This document shows positions 53,203 through 62,635 of a stretch of DNA of 64,000 nt, in pieces. The translations under genes were made by a program, and so were the position numbers. The DNA comes from Nocardiopsis endophytica. GTDB taxonomy: Bacteria; Actinomycetota; Actinomycetes; Streptosporangiales; Streptosporangiaceae. The stretch lies in assembly GCF_027706725.1 (NCBI RefSeq), contig NZ_JAQFWQ010000002.1, forward strand, positions 62,001-126,000, given 5' to 3'. Every line of letters begins with the position of its first letter. Position 1 is the first letter of the stretch. The notes beneath the pieces were generated by a model, which worked only from the letters and a program-made list of their open reading frames with translations, had not been told where the DNA came from and did not search any database.

Positions 53203-53284
53203 AGGGACATGGTCACCGATGAACCATGATCAGGTACACCGATCGGACGAAACCGCACCGAAGGCACGTTCGCACCGTCCGGAC

Positions 53285-54448
53285 CTAAACGTCCGAATGG
53301 GCGTCGCCGCGGATCCGCAGCCGCGCCGGGAGCGGCGCGTCGGACTCCGGGCGCCCCACCCGCCCCGACAGCACCGGGTGCGCGGCCCCGGTGCACTCCG
53401 GGACGGTCGACGGGATGCCGTGCCAGGTCAGGAATCCCAGCAGCGCGAAAAGGTAGGCCTCCTTGGCGTCCGGGTCCACGCCCAGCGCCTCCGACCCGCG
53501 CACCGGGACGGGCGCCAGCGCCGCGCGCAGGCTCTGCATCAGGCCGTGGTTGTGCACGCCGCCCCCGGAGGCCACCGCCTCGCCCACGCCGTGGGCCTTG
53601 CAGGCGTCGGCGATGGTGACGGCGGTCAGGTCGGTCAGCGTGGCGAACACGTCGTCCCAGGAGGCGTCCACCCCGGCGAGGGCCCGCTCCAGGTAGGCGG
53701 TGTTGAACAGCTCCTTGCCGGTGGTCTTGGGGGCGGGGCGGGCGAAGTAGGGCTCGGCGAGGAGGCGCTCCATCAGCTCGGGCACCACCTGCCCGCGCAG
53801 GGCGCGCTCCCCTCCGGCGTCCATCCGCCCGGTGCCGGGCGCCAGCTCGGCGGCGGCGTCGAGGAGGGCGTTGCCGGGGCCGGTGTCGAAGGCGGTGGGC
53901 GGGGCGTCCGGGGAGACGACGGTCAGGTTGGCGATGCCGCCGATGTTCACGGCGGCGGCGGGGGTCCCCAGGCCGGAGAGCCAGAGGACGTCGAAGACCG
54001 AGGCCAGCGGCGCGCCCTGGCCGCCCGCGGCGATGTCGGCGGCGCGCACGTCGGAGACGACGGGCAGGCCGGTGGCCTCGGTGATCCAGGCGGGCTGGCC
54101 GAGCTGGAGCGAGCCCTTGACGGCGCCGTCCTCGACCCAGTGGTAGAGCGTCTGGCCGTGCGAGACGGCGAGGTCGGCGGTGCCGCCGGGGCACAGCTCG
54201 GCCATGGCGGTCCGGGCGGCGGCGGCGAAGGCGCGCCCGATGCCGGTGTCGATCCGGCAGACCTGTTCGAGCGTGGTCGCGGCGGGCGGGAGGGCGGCCA
54301 GCACCTCGTCCCGGAGGGCGGGCGGGTAGGGGGCGGTGAGGTGGCCGAGCGGGTCGAGGAGGACCTCGCCGCCCTCCAGCCGAAGGTCGGCCACCGCGGC
54401 ATCGATGCCGTCCACCGAGGTCCCTGACGAGAGTCCGATGACGATCAC
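53285..54448 (-). CDS. anmK: Anhydro-N-acetylmuramic acid kinase
   Basis: 387 aa from GTG at 54448, 8 bp after GGAGG; a GTG at 54457 would be too close to it. AnmK phosphorylates and hydrolyses 1,6-anhydro-MurNAc to MurNAc-6-phosphate in cell-wall recycling. Motifs are GLSSGTSVDGIDAAVADL, AVSHGQTLYHW, NIGGIANLTVV, FDTGPGNALLDA and VASGGGVHNHGLM. The full length is typical. It is followed by the sigma-factor gene in the same direction, 82 bp away. Confidence 0.95.
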   Translation of the reverse strand: MIVIGLSSGTSVDGIDAAVADLRLEGGEVLLDPLGHLTAPYPPALRDEVLAALPPAATTLEQVCRIDTGIGRAFAAAARTAMAELCPGGTADLAVSHGQTLYHWVEDGAVKGSLQLGQPAWITEATGLPVVSDVRAADIAAGGQGAPLASVFDVLWLSGLGTPAAAVNIGGIANLTVVSPDAPPTAFDTGPGNALLDAAAELAPGTGRMDAGGERALRGQVVPELMERLLAEPYFARPAPKTTGKELFNTAYLERALAGVDASWDDVFATLTDLTAVTIADACKAHGVGEAVASGGGVHNHGLMQSLRAALAPVPVRGSEALGVDPDAKEAYLFALLGFLTWHGIPSTVPECTGAAHPVLSGRVGRPESDAPLPARLRIRGDAHSDV

Positions 54449-54496
54449 GGACACCACCTCCGGGGACCGTCATTCCCCGCTTCCGGGAGCCGACGC

Positions 54497-55282
54497 TCAC
54501 GCCCCCCTGAGCCTGGCCCAGGCCTTGCGCATGCCCTTGAGCCAGCGGTCCCGGTCCTGGGCGCGGCGCAGTTCGTAGTCGGCGGCCTCGGGGTGCGGCA
54601 GGATCAGGAAGCGCCCGTCGCGCAGCGCGGCCGCCACGGCCCGGGCGACGTCCTCGGGCTCCAGGTACTCCCCGCCCAGGCGGGTGGAGGCCGAGGCGCC
54701 GTCCCCGGCGGTCATGGCGGTATTGACCCCCTGCGGGCACAGGCACGACACCCCGATGCCGTCGTCGGCGTGGCGGATGGCCAGCCATTCGGCCAGTGCC
54801 ACCGCGCCGTGCTTGGTGACCGTGTAGGGGGCGGTGTCGAGGTTGGTCAGCAGCCCCGCGGCGGACGCGGTCACCATGAAGTGGCCGCCGCGCCCCGCCA
54901 TCCGCGGGAACAGGGCGCGCGCCGCGTACACGTGCGCCATGACGTGCACCCGCCAGGACAGGTCCCAGTCGGCGTCGTCGCCCAGGCCCGCGCCCGCGCC
55001 GACACCGGCGTTGGAGCACCACAGGTCGATCGGCCCGACCCGGTCCCAGATGCGGTCGACGACGGCGGCGACGGCCCGCTCGTCGGTGACGTCGAAGGCC
55101 TCCCAGGAGGCGCGTGGGCCGAGTGCGCCGGCGGCCGCGCGGGCGCGGTCGGCGTCCCGGTCGGCGATGACGACGTGCGCCGCGCCGTCGGCGATCAGCC
55201 GGGCGGCGACGGCGCGGCCGATGCCTCCGGCGGCGCCGGTGACGACCGCGTTGGTTCCGGGGACGGAGAAGGGTCCGGGCAC
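54497..55282 (-). CDS. Short-chain dehydrogenase/reductase
   Basis: 261 aa from GTG at 55282, with GAGGAG 6 bp upstream. Cofactor loop VVTGAAGGIGRAVA, DVTDERAV, CSNAGVG, Ser-Tyr-Lys catalytic set (TASAAGLLTNLDTAPYTVTKHG), and CPQGVNTAM. ADRD suggests NAD preference. It follows the Qor-like gene by 40 bp in the same direction, so they are likely cotranscribed. Substrate unknown. Confidence 0.9.
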   Translation of the reverse strand: MPGPFSVPGTNAVVTGAAGGIGRAVAARLIADGAAHVVIADRDADRARAAAGALGPRASWEAFDVTDERAVAAVVDRIWDRVGPIDLWCSNAGVGAGAGLGDDADWDLSWRVHVMAHVYAARALFPRMAGRGGHFMVTASAAGLLTNLDTAPYTVTKHGAVALAEWLAIRHADDGIGVSCLCPQGVNTAMTAGDGASASTRLGGEYLEPEDVARAVAAALRDGRFLILPHPEAADYELRRAQDRDRWLKGMRKAWARLRGA

Positions 55283-55322
55283 GGGGGGCTCCTCGGGGAG
55301 TGGCGGGCGGGGGCGGCCGGGC

Positions 55323-56312
55323 TCAGGCGGAGGGGGCGAAGACCAGCCGCCCGACGGTCGACCCGTCGGCGAGCCGCTGTACCCCGTCGGCCAGGGCACC
55401 GAACCCGACGCGCTCGCTCACCAGCGGCTTGACCAGGCCCTTGTCGGCGAGCTCGGTGAGGCGGCGGTGGGCCTCGGGGACCAGCTCGGGGGCGCGGCGC
55501 TGGTAGAGCCCCCAGTGCAGGCCCAGCAGCGAGTAGTTCTTGATCAGCACGTGGTTGAGCGCCTGCTCGGGGATGGTCCCCGAGGCGAAGCCGATGATCA
55601 CGATCCGGCCCTCGAAGGCGATGCACTTGGTGGAACGGGCGAAGGAGTCGCCGCCGACCGGGTCGAAGACCACGTCGGCGCCGCGTCCGCCGGTCTCGGC
55701 CTTGACGACCTCGACGAAGTCCTCCGAGCGCCGGTCGACCACGACGTCGGCGCCGAGGTCGGCGGCGACACGGGCCTTGTCGGGCCCTCCGGCCACGCCG
55801 ATGACCCGGGCGCCCGCGGCCTTGGCGAGCTGGACCGCGGCGCTGCCCACGCCGCCGGCGGCGGCGTGGACCAGGACGGTCTCGCCGGGCTGCAGGGCGG
55901 CGCGGCGGTGCAGGGCGAACCAGCCGGTCTGGTAGCCGATGAAGAGGGAGGCGGCCTCGTCGTCGCCGAGGGAGGCGGGGGCGGGGAAGACTGCGTCTGC
56001 GGGCATGAGGGCGTACTCGGCGAAGGCCCCGTCGGGGAGCGCGGCGCCGCCGAGGACGCGGGTGCCGGGCGGCGGGGCGTCGGTGCCGGGGCCCGCCTGG
56101 ACGACCTCGCCGCACAGCTCCACGCCGGGGGTGAAGGGCGGGTCGGGCCTGACCTGGTAGGTGCCGCGGCACAGCAGGGCGTCGGGGAAGTTGACGGCGG
56201 CGGACCGGACGCGGACGAGGACCTGCCCTTCCGCGGGCTCGGGGCGGGGGGTGTCCTCCACCTGCAGGACGTCCGCGGGCTCGCCGGGACCGTGTACGCG
56301 CAACGCCTTCAC
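55323..56312 (-). CDS. NADPH:quinone oxidoreductase-like (Qor/zeta-crystallin family) enzyme
   Basis: 329 aa from GTG at 56312, with GGAGG 6 bp upstream. A medium-chain enzyme without the zinc-binding loop: VNFPDALLCRGTYQVRPDPPFTPG, HAAAGGVGSAAVQLAKAAGA (nucleotide binding), FDPVGGDSFARSTKCIAF and IPEQALNHVLIKNYSLLGLHWG, which are the Qor signatures. It reduces quinones or alpha,beta-unsaturated carbonyls with NADPH. Likely an operon with the SDR gene. Confidence 0.9.
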   Translation of the reverse strand: MKALRVHGPGEPADVLQVEDTPRPEPAEGQVLVRVRSAAVNFPDALLCRGTYQVRPDPPFTPGVELCGEVVQAGPGTDAPPPGTRVLGGAALPDGAFAEYALMPADAVFPAPASLGDDEAASLFIGYQTGWFALHRRAALQPGETVLVHAAAGGVGSAAVQLAKAAGARVIGVAGGPDKARVAADLGADVVVDRRSEDFVEVVKAETGGRGADVVFDPVGGDSFARSTKCIAFEGRIVIIGFASGTIPEQALNHVLIKNYSLLGLHWGLYQRRAPELVPEAHRRLTELADKGLVKPLVSERVGFGALADGVQRLADGSTVGRLVFAPSA

Positions 56313-56406
56313 TGCCGCCTCCGCCGTATGAGGGGATACCAACCGGTCGGTAATCATCGACGGCCAGTGAACCGCGCCCCCGTCCCCGCGGTCAAGGGGC
56401 GCGGGG

Positions 56407-57333
56407 TCAGCGGACCACGACGACCGGGCCGTGGGCCCCGTGGAGGACGGACTGGCTCACCGACCCCAGCAGCAGGCCCCGGAAGCCTCCCCTGCCGCGC
56501 GAGCCCACGACGATCAGGTCGGCCGGGGTCGCCTCCTCCAGCAGCGCCACCACCGGGTGCGCCCGCACCGTGCGCACGTCCACCACCACCCTGGGGTGCC
56601 GCGCGCGCAGGTCCTCCATCGCGGCCTCGGCGGTCCGCCGCGCCGCCGCCTCCACCGCCTCGTCGTCGAAGGCCTCCGGCGGCACCGGCCCCACCGACGA
56701 GGCGAACGCCGCCATCGGCTGCCAGGCGCAGATCGCCACGACCTCCGACCCGCTCCGCTCCGCCTGCCGGAACGCGAACGCCAGCGCCCGGCCACCGGTC
56801 TCGGAGCCGTCCACGCCCACGACGATCCGCCCGCGCCGCCCCTCGGCCGTCTCGTGGTGCTTGGGCAGCACCACGGTGGGCACCGGCGACTTGGCCGCCA
56901 GCTCCACCCCCACCGACCCCACGAAGGCCGAGGCGAGCCCGCCGAGCCCGCGCGACCCCACGACCACGCAGGCCACGCCGGGCTCCGACGCGGCCTCCAA
57001 CAGGGCCTGCGCCGGGCGCTCCCCGACCTCGCGGGTCTCCACCGACAGCTCCGGGAACAGCCGCAGCACCCAGTCCCGCGCGTACGCCAGCAGCGCGCGG
57101 GCGTCGTGCTGCCGCGGCGACTCCTCGCCGTCGCCGCCGTCGCCGCCGTCCCCGTTCCTGCGGAGCAGCTCACCGAACGGCCCCTCCGAGTCCGGCGGCC
57201 ACACGGCGGTGACGATGCGGACGCCGAGTCCGTAGGTCATCGCCTGATTGGCCGACCATTCCAGCGCGTACCGGCTGGAGTCGGAACCGTCCACACCGAC
57301 GACCACCCAGCGCGGGTCCTCTCCGGTGTCCAT
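56407..57333 (-). CDS. Universal stress protein with tandem UspA domains
   Basis: 308 aa from ATG at 57333; an ATG 45 bp upstream is also possible. Two Usp domains: VVVGVDGSDSSRYALEWSA ... VVVGSRGLGG and IVVGVDGSETGGRALAFAF ... IVVGSRGRGGFRGLLLGSVSQSVLHGAHGPVVVV. Both contain the G-x2-G-x9-G(S/T) ATP-binding motif. It is divergent from the response regulator gene, 198 bp apart, suggesting shared stress control. Confidence 0.93.
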   Translation of the reverse strand: MDTGEDPRWVVVGVDGSDSSRYALEWSANQAMTYGLGVRIVTAVWPPDSEGPFGELLRRNGDGGDGGDGEESPRQHDARALLAYARDWVLRLFPELSVETREVGERPAQALLEAASEPGVACVVVGSRGLGGLASAFVGSVGVELAAKSPVPTVVLPKHHETAEGRRGRIVVGVDGSETGGRALAFAFRQAERSGSEVVAICAWQPMAAFASSVGPVPPEAFDDEAVEAAARRTAEAAMEDLRARHPRVVVDVRTVRAHPVVALLEEATPADLIVVGSRGRGGFRGLLLGSVSQSVLHGAHGPVVVVR

Positions 57334-57531
57334 ATCGCCTGCCTCGCTCTCCCGGTCGGGTCCCCCGTCGTCCGGCACGGCCGCCCCGCCCCGATGCGGG
57401 CGGCCACCGGGTACCTACCCCGGCGGCCCCCGGGGCAGCCGGGCCGAAGGTTGTCCCGTCCATCACCCTCCCTGCTCACGGGGGTGCGGCGGCCGTGTCC
57501 TCTTACCGTCGTCTCACCCGGATGGGCGAAC

Positions 57532-58263
57532 ATGTCCTCCATGACGTCCGCCAGTGCCCCCGCCGGTCGCGTGCTCCTCGCCGACGACGACCGCGCCATC
57601 CGCGAATCCCTGGAACGCGCCCTCATGCTGGAGGGCTACGAGGTCCTGACCGCCGAGGACGGCGTGCAGGCGCTCACCGCCGCGCACGCCGAACCGGTCG
57701 ACCTGCTGGTGCTCGACGTGATGATGCCCGGCGTCGACGGCCTGGGCGTGACCCGGGTGCTGCGGGCCGAGGGCGACCGGCGGCCCATCCTCATGCTCAC
57801 CGCGCGGGTGGAGACCTCCGACCGGGTGGCCGGGCTCGACGCGGGCGCCGACGACTACCTGCCCAAGCCGTTCGAGCTGGACGAGCTGATGGCGCGCATC
57901 CGGGCGCTGCTGCGCCGCGCCGCCCCCGCCTCCGCCGACGACGGCGAGCGCCCCGAGCCGGTGCTGCAGGTCGGCGACCTGCGGCTGGACCCGGCGGCGC
58001 GGCGCGTCTGGCGGGCCGGGCGCGAGGTGGAGCTGTCCAAGACCGAGTTCGACCTGCTGGAGCTGCTGGCGCGCAACGCGGGGATCGTGCTCGACCACCC
58101 CACCATCTACGACCGCATCTGGGGGTACGACTTCGGCCCGGACTCCAAGAACCTCGCCGTGTACATCAGCTACCTGCGGCGCAAGCTGGACGCACCGGAC
58201 GCGCCGCCGCTGATCCAGACCGTGCGCGGCGTCGGCTACACGCTGCGCCCCCAGGAGGGCTGA
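57532..58263 (+). CDS. OmpR/MprA-family response regulator
   Basis: 243 aa from ATG at 57532; an ATG at 57541 is possible. The receiver has DDD acidic residues, phospho-acceptor D62 (VLDVMMPGVDG), MLTAR and K in YLPKPF. The C-terminal winged helix is of the OmpR type (ELSKTEFDLLELLARNAG, YDRIWGYDFGPDSKNLAVYISYLRRKLD, VRGVGYTLR). It closely resembles MprA of mycobacteria. Three bp from the kinase start, so they are coupled. Confidence 0.93.
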   Translation: MSSMTSASAPAGRVLLADDDRAIRESLERALMLEGYEVLTAEDGVQALTAAHAEPVDLLVLDVMMPGVDGLGVTRVLRAEGDRRPILMLTARVETSDRVAGLDAGADDYLPKPFELDELMARIRALLRRAAPASADDGERPEPVLQVGDLRLDPAARRVWRAGREVELSKTEFDLLELLARNAGIVLDHPTIYDRIWGYDFGPDSKNLAVYISYLRRKLDAPDAPPLIQTVRGVGYTLRPQEG

Positions 58264-58266
58264 GGG

Positions 58267-59697
58267 ATGCGCCGGCGGCTGGCGGTGCTCCGGCGGCGCG
58301 CGGCGGTGCTCGCCCGGTACGCGGCGTCGCCGGAGCGGTGGCGGCTGGGCACCAAGTTCGCGGCGGCCTTCGCCGTGGTCGCCGCCGCCGCCAGCCTGCT
58401 CACCGGCACCCTGGCCTACAGCACGGCGTCGGTGCTGATCCGCACCGACGCCCGGGAGCAGTTCCAGGCCACCGCCGAGCGCCTGGCCGCCGACGTCAGC
58501 CGCCCCGCGGCCGAGCTGGACGCGGGGCAGACGCTCACCTTCCTGCACTCGGACGACTTCACCTACCCGGGGGTGACCTCCAGCGGGTCGGTGGCGGTCC
58601 CGGTCGGGGCCGACCGGTCGATCGAGGTCCTGCCGGTGCGCGCCGACGACCGGGCGGTGGCGGCGGAGACGGAGGCCGGGCTGGTGCACACCCGCGAGGA
58701 CAGTGCGAACGGTGAGGACTACCGGATCGCGACGGTGTCCCTGGGCGGCGGGCGCGGCGCGATCCAGATCGGCCAGCGGCTCTCCCCGATGGAGCGCATG
58801 CTGGACGTGCTCGCCCTGCAGATCACCGTGGTGGGGGCGGGCGTGCTGGTGGTCGCCGCCGGGGCCGGGTGGCTGCTGGCGCGGCGGGTCACCAAGCGGC
58901 TGGTGCGCCTGACCGACACCGCCGAGCAGGTGCGCACGACCGGGCGCCTGGACCTGGTGGCGCCGGAGGGCGGCGCGTCCCCGGACGAGGTCGGCCGGCT
59001 CGGGCGGGCGTTCAACGCGATGCTGACCCGGCTGGCGGGCGCCGAGGCCGAGCAGCGGCGCCTGGTGCAGAACGCCTCGCACGAGCTGCGCACACCGCTG
59101 ACCAGCCTGCGCACCAACGTCAGTGTGATGCGCTCCTTCGACCGGCTGGGGCCCGACGCCCAGCAGCGGCTCGTCGACGACCTCCAAGGGGAGACGCGGG
59201 AGCTGTCCAAGCTCGTCGACGAGCTGGTGCAGCTGGCGACCGGGACCCGCGAGGACGAGGCGGGCGCGGACGTGGAGCTGGGGCCGCTGGCCGAGCGCGT
59301 GGCCGACCGGGCGCGGCGGCGTACGGGCCGGGAGGTGGTGGTCGACGCCGACGGGAGCACGGTGCACGGGCGCCCGACGGCGCTGGAGCGCGCGCTGTCC
59401 AACCCGGTGGAGAACGCGGCGAAGTTCGACACGGAGAGCGGCGGGCCCATCGAGATCGTGGTCCGGGAGGGCCGGGTGGAGGTGCGCGACCGGGGTCCGG
59501 GGATCGCCCCGGAGGAGGTGGAGCACGTGTTCGAGCGCTTCTACCGGTCGGACGCCGCCCGCGCGCTGCCGGGGTCGGGGCTGGGCCTGTCCATGGTCAA
59601 GGAGATCGTGCACGCCCACGGGGGGACGGTGTTCGCCGCCAACCGCGAGGGCGGCGGGGCGATCATCGGGTTCACCCTGCCGACCGTGGAGCGCTAG
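58267..59697 (+). CDS. MprB-type sensor histidine kinase
   Basis: 476 aa. Two membrane helices (about residues 33-58 and 186-206) enclose an extracytoplasmic sensor of about 125 aa. HAMP, then H-box NASH272ELRTPLTSLRTNVSVM, N-box NPVENAAKF, G1 DRGPGI, and G2 GSGLGLSMVKEIVHAHGG. The set resembles MprB, which senses envelope stress in mycobacteria. An HtrA/PepD-like gene lies 3 kb away, a possible target, as in the mycobacterial mprAB-pepD region. Confidence 0.92.
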   Translation: MRRRLAVLRRRAAVLARYAASPERWRLGTKFAAAFAVVAAAASLLTGTLAYSTASVLIRTDAREQFQATAERLAADVSRPAAELDAGQTLTFLHSDDFTYPGVTSSGSVAVPVGADRSIEVLPVRADDRAVAAETEAGLVHTREDSANGEDYRIATVSLGGGRGAIQIGQRLSPMERMLDVLALQITVVGAGVLVVAAGAGWLLARRVTKRLVRLTDTAEQVRTTGRLDLVAPEGGASPDEVGRLGRAFNAMLTRLAGAEAEQRRLVQNASHELRTPLTSLRTNVSVMRSFDRLGPDAQQRLVDDLQGETRELSKLVDELVQLATGTREDEAGADVELGPLAERVADRARRRTGREVVVDADGSTVHGRPTALERALSNPVENAAKFDTESGGPIEIVVREGRVEVRDRGPGIAPEEVEHVFERFYRSDAARALPGSGLGLSMVKEIVHAHGGTVFAANREGGGAIIGFTLPTVER

Positions 59698-60057
59698 ACG
59701 GCCGCACGCCTATACTCACCCCCGGGAAGGTGGCACATCTCACTTCCCATCCCCCTCTCGGAGCGATCCCGGCGTCTTCGGAACCGGTCGGTCGTCTCCG
59801 GCCGATAACCCCGTAGGGAGCGGCGGAGGCGCGCACCGCGCCGAGGCGTGATTCGTCCCCTTCGCGCACACGCGGGTCCGTGCTCTGCAGTAACCTCGAC
59901 ACGCCCCCGTCTGCGCGCGTTCCCCCGCCCAGACCTCCCAGGTCCTCCCGGCGGCGGGGGCGGTGACAAGGCGATGTGACGCAGCCCCGCGACGGGGGTC
60001 CGCCCGATTCGGGCGGGCGCCGCGCCAGGCGGGCACCCGACACGAAGGGCGGGATCG
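59698..60057. other. 360-bp intergenic region after mprB-like gene
   Basis: No gene seen. A TATACT sits at 59712 but no -35 suits it. CCGCCCGA-T-TCGGGCGG is a small hairpin at 60000-60016, within the leader of the EamA gene. It is otherwise featureless to me. Confidence 0.5.
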
Positions 60058-60951
60058 ATGACGTGGGCCGTCGCCGCGGCGCTGGCCGGCGCGTTCTCCG
60101 TGGCCGCCGGCGCCGCCGTGCACGACCGGGCGCTGTTGACCGCCCCCATCCGCGGAATCGGGCAGCTCGCCCTGCTGCGCGCGCTGATGCGCATGCCCGT
60201 GTGGTGGCTCGGCACCCTGCTGACGATGGGCGGCATCATCGCCCACCTGTGGGCGCTCACCCAGGCGCCCCTGGTGGTGATCCAGCCGATCGGCATCACC
60301 GGCCTGCTGTTCGCCGTCGTGCTCTCCGCCGTCTTCCGGCGGCGCCGCCCCAGTCCCGCGCAGGTGCTGGGCTCCCTGGCGGTCAGCATCGCCCTGGCCG
60401 GGCTCCTCACCACCGTCCCGCACGCGCAGGGCCGCGCCCCCGACGCGATGGGCCTGACCGAGATCGCCGTCATCGCGGGCACCGCCATGGCGCTGTGCGT
60501 CGCGGTGGGGCGGACCCGGCGCGGCGCCCTGCGGGCCGGCTCCTTCGCGCTGGCCAGCGGCATCGCCTACGCCGCCACCTCGGCCTTCGGCCGGGTGATC
60601 GGCATCGCCGCGCTGTCCGACCCCTTCGCCGCGCTGCAGCCGATGACCATGGTCGCCGTCGGCATCGGCCTCACCGGCGGCCTGATCATGCAGAACGCCT
60701 ACCGCACCGACCACTTCACCCTGGCCTACGCCACCCTGATGCTCAGCGACCCGATCGCGGCCACCTTCATCGGCGTGGCCTACTTCGGCGAGCGCCTGCC
60801 CACCGACCCCGCGCACGCCGCGGTCGCGGCCGGGGCGGCGGTGCTGGGCGCCGTGGGGGTGGTGACCCTGGCCCGCGCCTCCGGCCCGCAGCGGCCCGCG
60901 CGGACCGGTCAGCCGCCGCGCAGCGACGACCTGAGCGCGACGTCGGCGTAG
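60058..60951 (+). CDS. EamA/DMT-family membrane transporter
   Basis: 297 aa with about ten hydrophobic segments in two halves, the drug/metabolite transporter layout. It begins VAAALAGAFSVAAGAAV and has PIGITGLLFAVVLSAVF and DPIAATFIGVAYFGERL, with the conserved Pro and Glu in the last third. Substrate unknown. The last 43 bp overlap the end of the convergent glycosyltransferase gene, so both proteins' tails are read from the same DNA. Confidence 0.88.
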   Translation: MTWAVAAALAGAFSVAAGAAVHDRALLTAPIRGIGQLALLRALMRMPVWWLGTLLTMGGIIAHLWALTQAPLVVIQPIGITGLLFAVVLSAVFRRRRPSPAQVLGSLAVSIALAGLLTTVPHAQGRAPDAMGLTEIAVIAGTAMALCVAVGRTRRGALRAGSFALASGIAYAATSAFGRVIGIAALSDPFAALQPMTMVAVGIGLTGGLIMQNAYRTDHFTLAYATLMLSDPIAATFIGVAYFGERLPTDPAHAAVAAGAAVLGAVGVVTLARASGPQRPARTGQPPRSDDLSATSA

Positions 60952-62168
60952 ATCCGCTCGAAGCGGTCCAGCGAGCGCTCGTGGTCGTGGCGGGCGGCCA
61001 TCGCGCGGCTCTCCGCGCCCATCCGGGCCCGCTCCTCGGGGGAGGCGAGGATGGCGCTCAAGTACTTGGCGAGGTCGTCGGGGCTGCCCGGCTCGTAGAG
61101 GTAGCCGTTGCGCCCCTGCTCCACCAGGTGCGGCAGGGCCATCGCGTCGGCCGCCACCACCGGCAGCCCGCTGGCCATCGCCTCCAGGGTGGCGATCGAC
61201 TGGAGCTCGGCGATCCCGGCGATCGCGAACACGTCCGCCGCCCGGTACACCAGCGGCAGGTCCGCGTGCGGCACGAAGCCGAGGAAGCACACCCGGTCGG
61301 CCACGCCCTCCTCCTCGGCCAGGCGCTCCAGGGCGCCGCGCTGGGCGCCCGTCCCGGCCAGGACGAGCTGCGCCCCGTCGACGGTGGTCCGCCGCACCGC
61401 GCGGACCAGGTCGCCGATGCGCTTCTCCTCGTCGAGGCGGCCGACGAAGGCGAAGGTGGGGCGGTCGGGCACGCCGAGCCGCTCCCGCAGGGCCGCGCGC
61501 GGCGCCGCGTCGCCCGGCGGGTGGAAGCGGCGCAGGTCGATGCCGCAGGAGACGGCCTCGACCGGGCGGGCGAACCCCTGGTCGAGGAGGAGCCGGGCGG
61601 CGATGGGGGTGGGCGTGGTCACGTGCTCGGCCCCCTGCAGCGCCCGGCAGAAGTCGCGCCAGGCCATGCGGCCGACGGCGCCCCGCAGCGCCTCGGGCAC
61701 GAACAGGTAGTTGAACAGGTTCTCCGGCATGAAGTGGTTGGTGGCCACGACCGGCACCCGGTGGCGCCGGGCGGCGGCGATGAGCAGGCGGCCGACGAGG
61801 AAGTGGTTCTGGACGTGCACCGCGTGCGGGCGCACCCGCCGGATCAGCCGGTCGAGGTGGCCGGGCGCGCCCGGCGGCAGCGCCAGCCGCACGGTCTCGT
61901 GGACCAGTGAGGGCATCGAGCGCAGCCGGTGCTCCACGACCCCGTCCACGCGGGCGGTGCGCGGTGGGCCGTCCGGGGACTGGCACACCATGTGCACGTC
62001 GTGCCCGCGCGCGGCCAGGCCGCGGGCGAGGCGGGCGGTGAAGTAGGCGGCGCCGTTGACGTCGGGCGGATAGGTGTCGGTGCCGATGAGCACGCGCAGG
62101 CGCTCGGAACGCTGGTCGGAACGCGGTTCGGGCGGCTGCTCGCGGGTGGCGGATGCGAGTGCGGCCAT
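60909..62168 (-). CDS. GT4-family glycosyltransferase
   Basis: 419 aa from ATG at 62168, with AGGAGGG 6 bp upstream. GT-B fold, family 4: LIGTDTYPPDVNGAAYFTARLARGLAARGHDV (in parts), AVHVQNHFLVG, FVGRLDEEKRIGDLV, LVLAGTG, and the donor-binding EAMASGLPVVAADAMALPHLVEQGRNG region with the E-x7-E motif (AELQSIATLEAM). It resembles actinobacterial mannosyltransferases that build envelope glycolipids. Cytoplasmic or peripheral. Confidence 0.92.
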   Translation of the reverse strand: MAALASATREQPPEPRSDQRSERLRVLIGTDTYPPDVNGAAYFTARLARGLAARGHDVHMVCQSPDGPPRTARVDGVVEHRLRSMPSLVHETVRLALPPGAPGHLDRLIRRVRPHAVHVQNHFLVGRLLIAAARRHRVPVVATNHFMPENLFNYLFVPEALRGAVGRMAWRDFCRALQGAEHVTTPTPIAARLLLDQGFARPVEAVSCGIDLRRFHPPGDAAPRAALRERLGVPDRPTFAFVGRLDEEKRIGDLVRAVRRTTVDGAQLVLAGTGAQRGALERLAEEEGVADRVCFLGFVPHADLPLVYRAADVFAIAGIAELQSIATLEAMASGLPVVAADAMALPHLVEQGRNGYLYEPGSPDDLAKYLSAILASPEERARMGAESRAMAARHDHERSLDRFERIYADVALRSSLRGG

Positions 62169-62362
62169 CTCGGCCCTCCTGGGGTGTGCGCGGGCGCGCA
62201 AGCCGGACGAGCCGGGCCCCTGGCCGCCAGGACGGCCGGAACCCGGGTGGTCCCGGGGACGATACTCCGGGCGGCCGGCCCCGCGGCCCCGGTTCGGCGT
62301 CCATGTTGCCGAGTGTTTACCCGTGCCCGCGGGCATTCACGGCGAACCCGTGGAAAACAGTG

Positions 62363-62404
62363 GGCGGCGACTGCGGATGAGGAAGGAATCCGCAGGTCGC
62401 CGCC
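62363..62404. other. Long hairpin in the leader of the glycosyltransferase gene
   Basis: GGCGGCGACTGCGGAT pairs with ATCCGCAGGTCGCCGCC through a 9-nt loop, with one bulged base. About 195 bp upstream of the glycosyltransferase start. It could be a second terminator for htrA or a structured leader. Confidence 0.5.
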
Positions 62405-62582
62405 GACGGCCGAATCCGGCCGTACCCCCGTGGGAGGGGTTATCGCCCCCTTCGGAGAGGTCAAACGCACGCCAGGGGGGAAAAGTTTCACCGGGGTCGA
62501 CGGATCGGCCGAATCTTCGTTTTCCGCTCGCACTTTCGTCATTCGCCGTTGGGTCGGCACCCACGGACCGGAAGGCGCCCGG

Positions 62583-62612
62583 GGCGGACCGGGGGCTCGC
62601 TCCCGGTCCGCC
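62583..62612 (-). terminator. Terminator of the htrA-like gene
   Basis: GGCGGACCGGG and CCCGGTCCGCC, a perfect 11-bp stem with an 8-nt loop, 24 bp after the protease stop. Confidence 0.7.
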
Positions 62613-62635
62613 GCGGGCGCTGTGGTCCGCTCGGC

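Larger units (their letters stand above)
62169..62635. other. 467-bp intergenic region between htrA-like gene and glycosyltransferase
   Basis: Holds the htrA-like terminator and a second long hairpin at 62363, both listed separately. The AT-richer stretch 62320-62360 and 62480-62570 may contain the glycosyltransferase promoter. No gene that I can support. Confidence 0.55.

Noticed and set aside
59709-59720. TATACT as a strong promoter -10 box
   Set aside because: No partner -35 at usable spacing and no nearby gene start on the plus strand.
62337-62564. 75-codon minus-strand frame before the glycosyltransferase
   Set aside because: It runs through the hairpin at 62363 and has no ribosome site or recognisable sequence.
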